From Onchocerca volvulus (taxonomy: Eukaryota; Nematoda; Chromadorea; Rhabditida; Onchocercidae): a DNA stretch of 64,000 nucleotides. The stretch covers positions 22,907,097 to 22,971,096 of the forward strand of contig HG738138.1 of the NCBI GenBank assembly GCA_000499405.2, written 5' to 3'. Under the pieces are notes generated by a model. That model searched no databases, was not told the DNA's origin, and saw only the letters and a list, made by a program, of their open reading frames with translations. Shown piece after piece: positions 14,001-29,000 of this stretch. Position numbers and translations under genes: made by a program. Position 1 is the first letter of the stretch. Each line of letters opens with the position of its first letter.

Positions 14001-17000
14001 AATCAAGACTCAAGAAAAGGAAGAAAGAAAACCCAAAGCGGGAAAAAAGAAGCCAGAAAAGGAACAGGAAGAAGACATTGAAGTTGAAAGGAAGTTGGAA
14101 GATGAACTTGAATCCTCCGAAAAAGTAGAGAAAAGTGGGGGAAAAGTTGAGCCGAAAAAAATCGTTAGGAAAAAAGCCCTGGAGAAGAAGGAAGAAGCGG
14201 AGAAGAAAGAAATTCTCAAGGATGAAATTGAAATAGCCAAGGATTTTAAGAAAAAGGTCAAAACTGAGAAACAGTCAGAAGAAGAACTTGAGAAAGAAAC
14301 GGAAAAACATAAAATAAAATCAGATAAAGAAAGACTTGAATCTGTGGAAAAACTGGACATCGAAAAAGGAGTTGGAGGAACGCCAGAAGAAAAGCATTTA
14401 GAAAAGAAGTCGGAAGCAGAACCGGAGAAAAAAACGGAAACTGAACAAAAAATAGAATTGTTAGAAACCGTGAAGGTCGAACCTAAAAAGGATTCTGGGG
14501 AAAAGATTGAAGAGAAGGAAAAGGTTGAAGCGAAGCGCGAAGTTGAAAAGGATGCTGAAGACGAAATATCAGCAATGAAAAAGAAGACAATGAACAAACA
14601 GGAACCGATGGAACAAAAATTAAAAGAATCAATTTCTCATGAAACATTGGCAAATGGAGAAACGTTGGAAGAAAAGCACTTAGAAAAGAAGTCGGAAGCA
14701 AAACCGGAGAAAAAAACAAAAGCTGAACAAAAGATAGAATCGTTAGGAACCGTGAAGGACGAGCCTAAAAAGGATTCTGGGAAAAAGATTGAAGAAAAGG
14801 AAAAGGTTGAGATGAAGTGCGATGATCAAAAGATTGCTGAAGACGAGAAATCAACAAGGAAAAAGAAGACATCGAGCAAACAGAAACCAAAGGAAAAGAT
14901 GGAACAAAAATTAGAAAAATCAATTTCTCAAGAAACATCGCTAGATGAATTGATTACTGAGAAGGGAAAGGAAGGTGACACAATAAAGAAAGAAAAATTG
15001 GAAGTAAAACCTGTCAATGATCACGTAACAGTGAATTACGGGACGAAGAATCTCGAATTGAGCGTCAACATCAAGGGTAACTACGAGAAGTGTTTTTGGA
15101 CGAAAAACGATGAAATAGTTAATGAGAAGCTAGTGAAAAGTACAACGAGTAACTCAGTTTTGCGTGTTGAAAATGTTGACGAATTGACAATGGGACTATA
15201 TCGCTATGTTGCAACAAATAGCACTGAAAAGGCAACTGCTGAAATCCATGTTGTTGTTACAGGTTATTCGTTTTCAGGATTATTGTAATAGAAAATATGA
15301 GTTTAATCTTAATATTATAGGAGTATGAAATTAGAAAGATTGAATAATCAATAAGATAAATATATCAGAATTATAATGATTTCAGCATACGAACCTTTTA
15401 AATAGCATAATTTTCTAGTGAATCTCAAACTTCAAAGAGAATGCTCGAACCAGTATTTCAGATAAGCCAAAAATTGAGTTTAACCAGCTAACGATTGGGG
15501 TAAAAGTTGGTGAAATGTTAAAAATTCATGCAAATGTTACGGGACTACCAGTGCCAACTTATAAATGGTTAAAAGATGGTACAGAATTGAAAGCAGATGA
15601 AAATACCATCATTACATTCAAAGAAGGCATTGTTGTTGTAATAATCAAAAAAGCAACTGTTGATGATTCGGGTGTTTACAAACTTATTGTGGAAAATACA
15701 TGCGGAAAAGAAGAAGATGAAGTTAAAGTGCAAGTTAAAGGTTAGTGTTATTGATCGTATATTGACTTATTTAGTTCAGAAATATCATCGTGATTCGATA
15801 ACTCACTTCGGCATTCTCTTGATGGTAGCATAATTATGCCACGGCAACTGTTAATGAGCTTTATTTAATTACAAACTGGTTGAGATACATATGATTAATT
15901 TAATATAATGTCCAGCTGTTTTTTGGTTAAACATCAAAATTATTGTAAAAACTAGCGGCACTAGTGGCAAATATGGAAAAAATTAGATAACAAAACCGCG
16001 AAGTCAGACAATTAATCTCATTTAATCGATTTTTAATTTTTACAACTCCCGCAGGTAATCTTTGAATAATTTATGAAATCTTTCCAGGAGTTCCGTCTGC
16101 TCCAGTTGGTCCATTACAAATATCTGATATAACAAGTGATTCTTGTAAACTTACATGGAATCCTCCAGAACAAGACGGTAATAGTAAGTTGCTGGGATAT
16201 TGCATCGAAAAACGTGATGCTAAAAAATCAACCTGGGCATTTGTCGCACGTACTACAACAACAAATGCGACCATAACCGGTTTAACTGATTTTGCAAAGT
16301 ATTATTTCCGTGTTGCAGCGGAAAATGCACTTGGTACTGGTCCAGCTTTAGAAAATAAAGAACCCGTACAACCGATAAAAGTAGTAGGTAAGTAATTCTA
16401 ACGTATATTTCATTTCTGAGTGTTTGCTGCTTTTATAGTAAAGTTTTTTTGTTAATACATAGAAAATTATAATTATTAATTATATTTATTAATTATATTT
16501 AAATTGTATTTAAAAGAATCACTGAAATAAGCTTATATATAACTTGGTGAAAGTTAAGATTCTCCATCTAATAAACAAAAAGTTCTGATGACCATTGTTA
16601 AAGCAAATGCCTTTCTAATTTCGACAAATTGAATTTGAAACTATAACATTTAAATAGAAAAAAAGATTTTTTTTAATAATCATTTTCTGAAATGATTTTG
16701 CGAATTTTTAAAATTATTTTCGATTACAGCAACTGAAAAGCCAAAGATTAAGAAAGCGCCGGAGAAAGGAATTGGCAAAGTAGGTGATAAACTTAAGCTC
16801 AGTGTAGAGTTTACTGGCAAACCAGCGCCCAAAGTTCGTTGGTATAAAAATGGCGAACAAATCTTCGATAATGTAGACAACACTATAACAGAAACAGAAA
16901 AGCAATCGGTACTTACAATCCAGAAACTTATTGAAGATGACGAAGGAGACTACCAGGTATAGAAAGCTTGTATGAAAAAAATTTTTTTCTTTTATGGAAA

Positions 17001-20000
17001 AAGATTTATTCTTAAAAAAGTTGTGATTTTATTAGATTTGAAATCTATGGGTAAAGGAAATTTATTTTGTTTCTTTTTGTTCATTTTATATTCATCCTTA
17101 TAGGTTGTTGTGGAAAATGATTGCGGTGCTGTACAACACAAATTCAGTGTGGCAGTAAAATCGAAACCGGTTATAATTGATGCTGACAAATATAAAAAAC
17201 CACAAGTTTTCAAAAAAGGTGAAAACGTCAAATTGCAACTCGCTTTCACTGGTTAGTTTTCTTTCTGAGTTTCTTTTTAGCAATTTTTCAGATGATGTAG
17301 GACATCATTAATGATTTCTATATATTTCATGACAGTCTTTTATGAATTTAAATGACTTGCATTTGACAAAAAAGTCGAAATCAGCACATATGACAAATTT
17401 TAATTTATTAAAACTCGATTTCGAATCATTATAAAGACTACTGAGACTTTTTGGCTCTTCTGATTATAATGTCGCAGATCGTTTAATGAATTGGATCTGT
17501 GGGTAACTTTTTCGGAATTGTGTTGTATAAAATGCAATTTGCAACATTATTTAACAAAACTAATTTCATTTGACAGTGAAAAAAATCGAAATAGCGTTTT
17601 AAATAGCTGGTGTGATAACTATTGAATTTCTCATCTTTTTTTAATTTCCTAACCTTTACAAATTTTTATTGTTAAACTTTGCATTTCTGAACAAACAGAT
17701 GAATTTTAATATTTAGAAAATAGTTTCTGAAAAATTAGTTAATTGCAACGAAGAGTTAAATATTAAAGAAAGATTAATTTACATAAAAAAATTTGTATCT
17801 TTAAATATGAAAGAAATGGTTGTGAAAAAATGAGAAAAAATTAGCCGACATCGTATATAGATTTAGATTCAAATCAGCTATTCGGACTTAAAGCTTTTAT
17901 TGTTTCATTTTGAATAATATTCCAAAACTTTCAATTCTTCAAGGCACTTTTTGTAGTTGAGTTTGTTAAATCATCAGCGATTCTAATAATTTTGCATAAA
18001 CAGCGCGATTTATAAGACCTTTTGGCGAATAATTGTGATATTAGGTTAGTTTTACTTGGATACAATAAGATAGAAGAGTAATGTCGTACTGTTTCACGGA
18101 AAACTTTTATTAGGACGCGAGCAAAAATTGTACAGATTTATAAATACTGAAATTATGAAGTCATTTATTATTTCAAATAGTAAAACGATGTAATTCATAA
18201 TGCCATTACTAATATTATGTGACGATGAGACGTTGCAGATTTTTTCCTCTTTTGCAACTCAATAAAAGTTCCTTGTCGATCTTTTAGAATTTTAACGAAT
18301 TATGGACCGAGATCTCTCAGTAAATTTTAGAAAAGAATTCACAGCCAATTGTTCTTGCTTCCCAAAAAATACTATTTTTGAAAGAATTTACTAAAATTTA
18401 GATTAATTCATGAGCTAGTGATAGATAGCAATTTCAATGGCACTAAGATCAATCATAACAACTATAAAATAAATACATTTGAGATGACAAGATAGGAAAT
18501 AAAAAAATGAAGTGAATTCAGCAGGCTGGGATGGAAATTTCTTTACTATAATATTCATTATTACCTGTTTCTTTATTTAACATCGATTGTATTCTTTTTT
18601 CTTGCCATAAATAATCCAGTCTTGTTGCTCCGCTTGTAGCTCATCCTGAGCTACTTTAATGAAATTGTCCACAATAATTGTGATCGGTAAGGCTAACACT
18701 AATACACCACACATTATTGCTGCTGATGCGATGATTTTACCCACTGCAAATGAAGAATGCTGATTCTCATTAAATTAAAAAAAATTTCATTCAAATTCTT
18801 AAATAACTCAAGATGATGATTCGAAATAAGAATTACTTGTTGTTGCAGGAACCGCATCTCCATAACCAACTGTTGTCATCGTTACTATACCTATGATTAA
18901 GTTAGAATATATTTCAGCAATTAGTGACATTTCTTCATCTTCATTAATTTTAATTTTTAAAATATAAGAATGACAAAACATACTGTGGGGAATCCATTAA
19001 GAATTATCTATCTATTCGCTTAGAATTAAAAAGAAAGGTAAAAGTGACTTACACCACCAATAGGCAGCAGGTATACTCGTAAATGGTGTTTCATCTTCAT
19101 CCTTTTCTAAAAAATAGATCATCGTCGAGAAGAAAACTACACCAGTGAATAATACTATTGTCATCATCTGTAGTTGTTTTTGACTTCTTTGCAATGTCAT
19201 TCCAAAGGTCTGTAGGCCGGAACTAAATCTGCCAAGTTTGATAATTCGTATCACTCGTAGTACCCGTAATATACGAACCACTAAGAAAGCCCAACGTAAA
19301 TCGTGCAACTTTTTATCATCCACACCACAGAATGTTAGAAGTAATTCGAAATAGAATGGTACAATTGCCATCAAATCGACCAAATTTAATGGCTTCAGTG
19401 TAAAACGAAGTTTCCTTGGTGCAGCAAATAATCGGAGGAAATATTCGACAGTGAAAAATGCTATGCATATACGTTCAGTTAATACAAAAATTTGATGCTC
19501 AACCCGCATTTCTTCAATTTTTTCGACTATCGTTATAGTACCATTTGGAAGTAGAATTGTTTCATTGTAAACAGAATACTGAGTTGTCTAAAATATTCAT
19601 TTTCAGTTGTCTAAATTTGAATTTATGCAACCAGTGTAGCATAAATAGATTAGAAAAACTTAGAAGAATGGATAGAAAATATGACGGTTTGCTATAATGT
19701 TTTAGCATATGTACCGATAAGCAGTGATAATTTTGGTTATTTCAAAAAGGAATCAAAGATAGTTGCATATGGAAGATGATCTCATTTTAGCATTATTGGA
19801 AATATCCAACTAATACTGAGCATTTTTAATGGTTGAATCTATCAAATGGCAAATTATAGTTTTAGAAAATTGATGAAGATAGCAACTGCCGTTCTCGATA
19901 GCTCAGTATTTTTAACTATATTTTGTTCTGAATCTGCTCTTGTTTTCATTTACCTTTCTTTGGCACTACTTAAACAGCTTTCACTTTTAATATAATTAAT

Positions 20001-23000
20001 TCTTCCATTCTGTTTTTCCAAACAGAAGCATTTAATGTGAAATTTGAACTACAAAAACAAACCTGAAAGTCTGGAATAGTTCCAATGCTTAGACCCATAT
20101 CAGAGATAGCAACAAACAAAGTTGAGGATAGTTCAAATGCTTTAGATTGAAGTGACGAACCAGGTCTTTCGAGAAAAGTCCACATCTTTCTACTTAGATT
20201 TCCGAACATCAAATTATCAAAAGTCTTATTGTCAACCTGGAAAAATTCATTTTGGAATTTTATCTTCAAATTTCTGGAAAATCATTGACGATATACTTTT
20301 TCTTCCTCCTTTTCCTCGAATCGATCTCGGGTTACAGTATCGGCACAACAAGAGCCAATAGATCGATGGGAAATTCCCCAAAACTCCAGTTCTGCCAAGA
20401 AAGCAACAGGACAAATTTGCGGTGGCCTGTGCACAACACCGGTTGCATAATATTGAAATATAGCATCAAATGCATGAGGTGATCGTTGAAAATAATATGC
20501 ACCTTCAGATGCTATATAAGCATCCGCTACCTGAAAATGAATAGTTCTTGTCGGTAAATTTTTAAAATACAAATCAAAAATTCTTTCCTACGCTGTTTTT
20601 CTCCAAGAAATACAAATTCGATTTTTCAATGCCAATAAATATTTGAATAAAATTTATAATCTTCATTTATCCTAAGCAGTTAGACGTTAAAATTCTTACT
20701 AGTTAGGTATCGAAAACAAATCTCCCTTAATTATTTGGCCTTAGTAACTTTTTTAAAGTTAAACAATTAGTAACTTTTAATTTTTAATTGTTTTTCAAAT
20801 CCGAAACATTCTGTAAAGTATTTTAGGACTTTTCAACATTTTTCTAAATTCCTTTAATGATGTCTGAATACGTTATGTTGAATCGTTTTCATTGAAGAGA
20901 TATCTCAAAAATACCTCTTTTTTAATATATATATCAGAAATACCAACCTTCAGTCTGAATTTATGATTCAGCTGAACAAATTTAGAAAGGAAACTAGTGA
21001 ATTCTGCCTGTAGAATCGCTTCTATCAATAACAGATATGAAGTACCACCAATATTAAGCCTGAGAAGCATTGGTTCACCGTCGTCACTATGTCCGTTGGC
21101 TGGTATTGCCTGAAAGATGTTGCTGATGATTTTTAGGAATTATTTAAATTTCAGGAAGTTTGAAAATTTTTGCAGCATCTAAAGGATGAATAAAATAAAG
21201 GAAGAACAAAATTTTGAATATCTCAAGAACTGATACATGATTAACAGATAGGGATATGATATGGATAAAAGAACATGAAAGATATTTCGGTATCTCCCAA
21301 AAAATTTTTAGAGACAACTCAACATGATGTTTTTGCTTAATTAATAAACTTGAGATGGTTACCTAATTATATAAGTAATTTGAATTGAAACCTGGAAACA
21401 GTCCATCCCGCTTCCCCAAATTTCGTCGAGATGATTGGCATTATGTCTTTTAGTGCTTACTACTACTGTATCGGTCGTGTGCAACGTAACAAGCCGTTTC
21501 TTGTGCTGTTGGGCCGCACTTCAAAAATTGAACTTATTTCTCTTACTTCAATTTCATTTAATTTTTCTTTTCTTTTTTTAAAAAATGATGAAAGCTAGTT
21601 CGTGATGATATTTTCCGGGTTTTCTTCTTAGGTATTCAAATAAAGAGACGGAAATGTTAATTTATTATGAATTAAAAGAAAAATTTTTTTTCTTTAAAAT
21701 TAATTCGAATGAAAATAGATAAGATTTATTTGGCGAAATTTGCGCTATAAAGATCAAAATTTTCGAAAAGAAATTCAATAGAGCACTAGCTCACTCAATT
21801 TTCGAATTTGAAAGCTGAAATATCCAAGTGAATTTTAGCGACCCATGAATTACTTAATAACAAGTTTAATTTTTTGACAAATTAAAACGAGTAGAAGTAA
21901 ACAACCACAAAGCAGCGTAACATAAGATAGATAGATTGGCTCACCCGCTGATCATGTTGCCCGTGACCCTGCAATGTTTGAATTTAAAGTATTCATTCGT
22001 ATTAAGAATTGGAATTGCTGCTATCATTTTTTAATTTTTATTTGATTTTTTTTTTCAATTTTTCTATAGTAGCAAGTAACTGCTTTTTTATTTATCAAAT
22101 TACAATATTTCTTCGAGAATTTAATACCTCTCAAATCAATTTTTTTCAAAAAAGAAAAAAAGAAAATAGACGACAGATTTTCGAGATTAAGATTAATAGA
22201 GTACTAACTTACTTTGTAATATTCAATTTTATGTCATTTTTAGGTTCTTTTTATTCTTTTTATGTTCAAAAGGAAGTAGAATGGAATGAACTGATTTGAA
22301 ATAAAAGAGGATGATTAATATCTCTGTTATGGCGGTCGTCATCGATACTTTTGATTAATGATTAAACAACTTCGTCCAGATGGATGATTTGTTAGTAGTG
22401 CTGACAATAGATCAGTTAGTCAGATTTTCGTTTTCGTGAAGAGATACTCTTAGGTTCTTGAAATTTATCGGAATGATAACGAAGGAAACGAGAAAAAAGT
22501 TTCTTATTTGTTTCAAGTCATATATTTTCGAGAAATATAGAATAATAAAAAAGAGAAAACAGGAAATATTCCCATAATTCTTAAAATGTAGAAGTAAATA
22601 TACTGGAAGTCTAATTATTATAAGCTGTTTTTTAAACATAGAAAGATCTTTCTCTTTAGTAAATTTAAAAAATCATCAAATCACAATGTGATAAACGCAA
22701 TGATTAATACTTGTGTTAAGAAATGTTTACACATTATTAAAGGTGCTGATTAACAAAAGAAAAGGAAATGAAGTTTTATTGCTGCTTAGGTTGAAAAAAA
22801 GACAATTAAATTTTATACTGTAAGTCTACTATTAATTTGTTGTGTATCACTTCGTTTTTATAGCTAACAGGGCTAATATATATCATAAAAAACAATCAAT
22901 AAACACAAGTAATAGCACAGATAGATAGGAGGAAAATATTGATGATAAAGTGTATTGAATGAATTTTTCAATAACAGTATAAGTACATTTCAGTGATATA

Positions 23001-26000
23001 TTTGAGGAAAGGGCAATTTATATGAAATGTGATAAGTTTTGACATAAAAAAAAAGCCCTTGCATGAAAATTTGAGAAAATGTCGTTCATCATTGCTTTAT
23101 CAATTTCAGAATTGGTTGGAAGTCTCATTATTGGAAAAGGTGGTGTAATCTTAGCAAAGAAACAAAAGATTAGTTAAACAATTAGTTCTATTGTTTAACT
23201 AAGAAACTATTAGTTAAACAATAGAACGAAGAAATGAGCAAAATTGTTCTCAAATCTAAGACTTTGGGTACAAATTCTTTTCCTCCCAGAAGTCTCTTAA
23301 TACTCAGAAACATAGAAAATTGCTTGAACATAAAATTTCCTCTATAGAATAAGAAAGCGATAAGAATAATGAAGAAGGATAATTAGATTAAGAAAAATTC
23401 AATCAGCATGTACTAGTTACTATGCTAAGACTGAATTTCCTTAGTTCTTAAATCATTTAACAAAGTTATTTGGTCTTTTTATTTTATAGATGATCTTAAG
23501 AAGAATTAGGATGAACGTGAGGAAAGAAAAGAAAATATGTGAATTTGATGTTGTTGGCATCTGCAGCAAAATGTTGCCAAGAGATAGAAAAAGATAAATT
23601 TATGATTTTTCAAAGCACAAAAGAAAAACTTCACTTAAAAAATGAGAATAGAAAAAATGGTTCAAGATAAGGATTGACTTTTTCCAAAGTTGTTAAATTA
23701 ATAAGAAATTAAAAAATTTATGGTCAGGTAGTTAATTAGCAAAATATCTGTGATGAGCATAAGTTAATTAATTAACGATAATTTTTGGTAATTTGTGACT
23801 TGAATCGAAGCAGTTTGGAGTAAATTAATAAAAAGGGTAAAAATATGCTTTCCCAATTCTCAACTCTTACCAATAAGCTACGACAAGAAATTCATTTTCC
23901 AAACAAACGTTTAAAAAAATTTTAGTATATTTTTGAATATTTCTTGGCTAGATTTCATAAAAGTTTCTTTTTACTATTCATTTTTTTCTTTGAAAAAAAA
24001 TTGGTATTTTATATTGTAAAAAGGATCTAATTTTTGTTGAAATTGTTAATGCTAAAGAGTTCTAAGCTCAATATCTTTAATTACTGATTAAGGCAAAAAT
24101 ATTTAATTTGTGGAGAAAGCGAATCGCAACATTTTAAAATATTCTAAAATATTCTTCATTTAAAAAAGTTTTCTGCTTTATCTTTCAACCCGAAAGTGAA
24201 AGAATGAAAAAATAGTGAAAATGAATCAAATTTTATATTCTCAAATTTTCATTGCTAGAAATCGAATGACTTTTTTATATGAATATTTTAAAATATTGTT
24301 TATCAGTGATTTGGCACACGATCATATCAAAAAAATTTGACAGAAAAAAAAGTGAAATAAAAGTGACTGAACACATATAGTGGGAAAATATTTTTTGTAT
24401 TAACTATCCTTAGTACTATTCCGAAAGATTTAGTACGAAGTACGTAGTAATAGTACTTTATTTTTAATTTCAAACTTCATTTTCTCACAAATTTTTTTAG
24501 ATTTAAACTAATCAGAAATATATTCGAAAATAGATATATTTACCGGGAAATGTAGAAGAAATATATTGAGGAGTAAAACTTGAATTTCTCTAAAGAACAA
24601 TCCGTCAGAGATTGCACAACAGAACTAATAACACCTGTTAATAAATCGATGTTTCGTTCAGTTTGAAAGTGATTGTTGCTATGAAATGGCTAAGAGCAAT
24701 TTTTAGAAATGAAGAAAAGTGACCTGATAATGCTTCAAATTTTGTTTTGAGTTCAAAATCATTTGGAACGCCGATAAATTGATATAAACGATATTCCAAT
24801 AGATAATAAACAGATTTAGAATAACTATAAAAGTTATTTTATAATTTTATTTGAAAGAGAAGTACGAAGAAAACTCTTTGGTTTTGTTTTAGAATTGGTG
24901 AAAGCTGGAATGAGGAGAATTGATGTTGCAGAAAGATAGCTGATTTAGTAACATATAGATTTAGGAGCTGAGTACATATCCGAATTCATGAGAATTGAAG
25001 AATTTTGTGAGAAGCAAAACTGAGATGAAGATAATTTCAAATGCTGATGCCGCGCAAAGGCATCTAAACCTAAGTTTCATTTTTAGTAATCATGATTGCA
25101 GATATCAGAAATCAATTCTCCCCAAGAATAAATAGGATACAATATATCTAAAAAAAAAAAACTTCGTCAAAACTGATGGTTTTGTTCATTTCAAGATTGC
25201 TCAATCTCAGCTTAACAAAAACGCTTTCATAATTTCTCTTGTGGGAATAAAAATTTTATTACAAAGGAAAAGTTTGAAATCGATAGAAAAAATGATGCTT
25301 TAATGCAAAAAATCGATTTTTGTCGAAAAGTTGCCATCAACAAATTATAATCTAATAATTAAAATTATATTTTGGCACATTTTTGCATAATATTGCTATG
25401 AATGGAGGATTTTATATTATATTACTCAACTCATTTCTCAAATTATTTCATTCCTCATTGTAACTTTGAGAAACAATAAAAAAGTAAATTAAACAACATG
25501 AGTAATTCTCTCCAAAAAATTAGTATTTTTCGTATATTTTCATGAATAATTTATTGCTATTATCGAATAACAGCGAATGAAACTCCAATTTCTAAACTTT
25601 CCAAGACCATGAAGTTATACTTTGATGCATTCAATTTTTTAGAATTCATTTGACAAGAGCAACAACCTTAGAACATAAAAACTAGATTTTTTCATATAGA
25701 ATTAAAACTAAATTTGAAAAAAGTAAAATTAAATTTTTCGCAGTTTCAATTAATAGGATTCTAACTCAATTTACATACGAAAGTGTTGCAAATTAAGATG
25801 ATTGACAATGAGACAAATTATTTAATAATGTATTTCATAGATCATTCTTTTCTAATTAACATTTTTTTACTTCTTATTGTTTGTTCATATGATTTTGAAT
25901 TGCCTTCTCAATTCAGAAAAAATTAGAAAATTCAAGAAAAGAAATCGTAAGAATGCCTCAAAATCGCTTTAATAATAAGGAAAAAACATTTGTTAGATTG

Positions 26001-29000
26001 TTTAAGATTTCTAATCAATCTTAGACTATAAGATTTGGAACTTCAAAATTGATTCATAATTCCGATAATGAATAACAAATTCTTACATTTCATTCTATGT
26101 ATCCAAATTTGTGTTTGTATTCTCATATTTTAAGCAATTCTTATAAATTGATGAAATTTAATAAAACATGAAATGATATGGTCATATATAAAGAAAGATG
26201 CAAGGCTTAGAATATTGCAATTGATATCCTGTTATATCAGGAAGGAAAATATTGAAAATTCTTCATCAATAAAAATAACTCATAATGCTGGAAGTTAATC
26301 CCGAAAAATATTACTAGCGCAGACCTGCAAACCATTTAACTTATTGGTACTAATTATGCTCTGGTAATTTACTTGGATTAAATTAATCATTTATATATTT
26401 TACTAATTTGTTAAAGTTTGAAATATCGTAAATTTTAAAACTGGAATTAAGAACAATAAATATTACACCCATTGTTGTTTTTTTCTCCCTCTAGCTTACG
26501 AATTCGATTCAAATATCCATCATTGAGTTTAGATTATTTGCAAAGATTGGATAAGAATATGTCAGTAAAGGACGGAGAAGAAGCAGAAGGAAGGAAAGAC
26601 AGAGAAATATTTTGAAGTATAGAAATACTTCTGGTTAATGCCAACTAAAATTGGCACTTTGACATCGATAGATGATATAAAATATCGCATTGTTAATTAA
26701 GATTTCAGTTTCTGAGGCTAAACTTCAAAAAACAAAATTATTGGCCTTTAATATGCATATGAAATTGAATAACAACTGAAAATTATTGATACCAGCTTAT
26801 AGAAAGTTATAAAGTTATAAGTTATTAGAAAGTATAGAAAGCTAGGAATTTGCAAATTCATTTTTAACATTTTTCGAATTGTTTTGCAATTATATTGTTT
26901 AGATTTAATTTTTCTTACGTTTCAAAATTGTATTTTTGTCTGCAAAACAAAAATATGTTGCTTTGGAATTTTAGTAATTCGTGAATTTTTAAATACTGCC
27001 ACATAATTGCACAAATTTTAGTTTTAATTACTGATGACGAAATTTGACAACTTAAGTGCAAATTTAATCAAAATTAGGCCTTGTGAAATGAATAGTAGGA
27101 GATAAGCTCAACAAAATTTGTTTCTTATGTAGTCATTTTTAAAAATTGTTAATTTTTCAATAAACCGAAAGATGAAACTAATTACTACTTATGATTAGAA
27201 TTAAAATTAAAAGAAAGCTAGATTCTGGAATATGACAGGATTTCTCAGGCATTTAGTATAAGAGTTTAAAAGTTTAAAGGTAGTTGTTTTTTCTGTCATT
27301 TCGTTAACAAAGTTTTAGTTTTGACTGCAGTAAAAATGACCTAGGACGAATCTCATCCCGAAACTTGATAAAAATTTCCCCTAATAGTTAGGTAGAACTA
27401 AAAATAATGAGTTCTTCATACCATTATAAAAACTTACGCAGTAGAATATTTCCGCGGGAATCGATAATCTTCAAGTAGATATGATGAATGTATTGCAGCA
27501 TGCATTATGCCATCTTCGCATAATCCAAATTTATTAGATTAAAATTTTACAAAGTCCATGAACTTTATAGTTATGCTTATTCTTTAAAAAAATTCCTTGA
27601 AATATGAAGAATAGAAACGCAGTAGATACGCTTGCAGCGTTTATCAGATTAGCAAATATATTCCTATCAGAAACTTTGAAAATGTGTTTATGAAATTAGC
27701 TCCAGACCAGAACTTTCGAAATGAAACAAATAAGTAAACTATTTATTCTTCCTTCATTCCATCCGCCGTTTTCACATGCATCTTTCTCAAAATTCCTGTA
27801 AAGAGCCATGCCATTTCATTTCCTTCCGATATTCATCATGGTTAATTTTTCCGTACTTTAGCAGAATAGCGGTGAATCTTTTTAATCTTTCGTCAGTAAT
27901 TCTCAGCTTTCTCGATGTCTATTTTCCTATTTTCCCATATCAAAAATTCAATTATTGAGGAAGTTGAGCAGCATGTCTCTAAAGGACGAAATTTCTAATG
28001 AGTATGTCAGAATTTTACATCATCATGAATAGGACAATCCTTGATGATGTAAATTTGAATAGATGATTAGACATAAACCAAAGATTTCAAAAATAATTAT
28101 TTGAGAAAAAAAATTACATAATCAGATTATTTATGTGGAAAAAAGGCACCGCAAATCTTAATTTATTTGACATAAAAAACTGTTTCGATATTTTCGAATA
28201 ACCTTTATTCATCAGAGCTGGAATTGAAGAATTGAACTAAACGTAATAAAATCTTTGTTCTTTCAATTCAAAGTTGTTTCATTGAAAAATTTGAAGTTTA
28301 TTAAGTTTTGCGGATTTGTATCATATAATTTACAGATTACTATAAAAAGTTAAGACTCTCTGTATGTAACACAATAATAACTGAAAATAATGATGATTTA
28401 ACTTGGAAAAAAATTTATAAATGATCAGTAATCCTTATTTCGAATTTAATTGACAATTTTAAGATTGTAAAATACATTTGTTCGCAATAATTTCGAAATT
28501 TTCTACTTTTTTAAAATAATTTTTGTATGATTTCTTGAATAAGTTTTCTGTACTGACGCTGGATGTAAAATCTTCTATTACATGTATGTCATCTGAATTT
28601 ATCAGTTCACTTCGGGAATTTAGAGAATTTGAGCAAAATATTAGCATTATTTCTCTTGAGATACAAATCGGAGGAAATGTAGTTCATATCCTTTCATTAG
28701 CGCTAAATTCAGAAAGCACAGTTGCTTCGATCCTTTTTTTTTTTTTTCGTTCAATTTAAAGAGATGAAGATCAATGCAACTTAGAAATACAACAATTGAA
28801 CACGATTAGATGTCTAAATTCAAGTGATAAATAAGAACATATTTGAGGAAAGAAGTTGTAACTAATAGTTTTTAAGAGAAGAATATGCCTTATTTCACAA
28901 TTCGTGGATAAAATAGTGAAGTCATGATATCAGGTTAACATTCTTCTGCACGAGAATTTGAATCAGTTTAGAAAAGTACATGCTAATATTAAAATTTTTT

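Noticed and set aside
14010..14597. 195-aa minus-strand open frame
   Set aside because: Again antisense of Lys/Glu-rich codons.
22009..22299. 96-aa plus-strand frame rich in Phe/Ile/Asn inside the 14-kb intron
   Set aside because: Low complexity, AT-driven composition, no domain and no splice partners with the right phase.
28523..28759. 78-aa plus-strand frame inside the 14-kb intron
   Set aside because: No motif, ends in a poly-Phe run from poly-T, and does not fit the titin frame.
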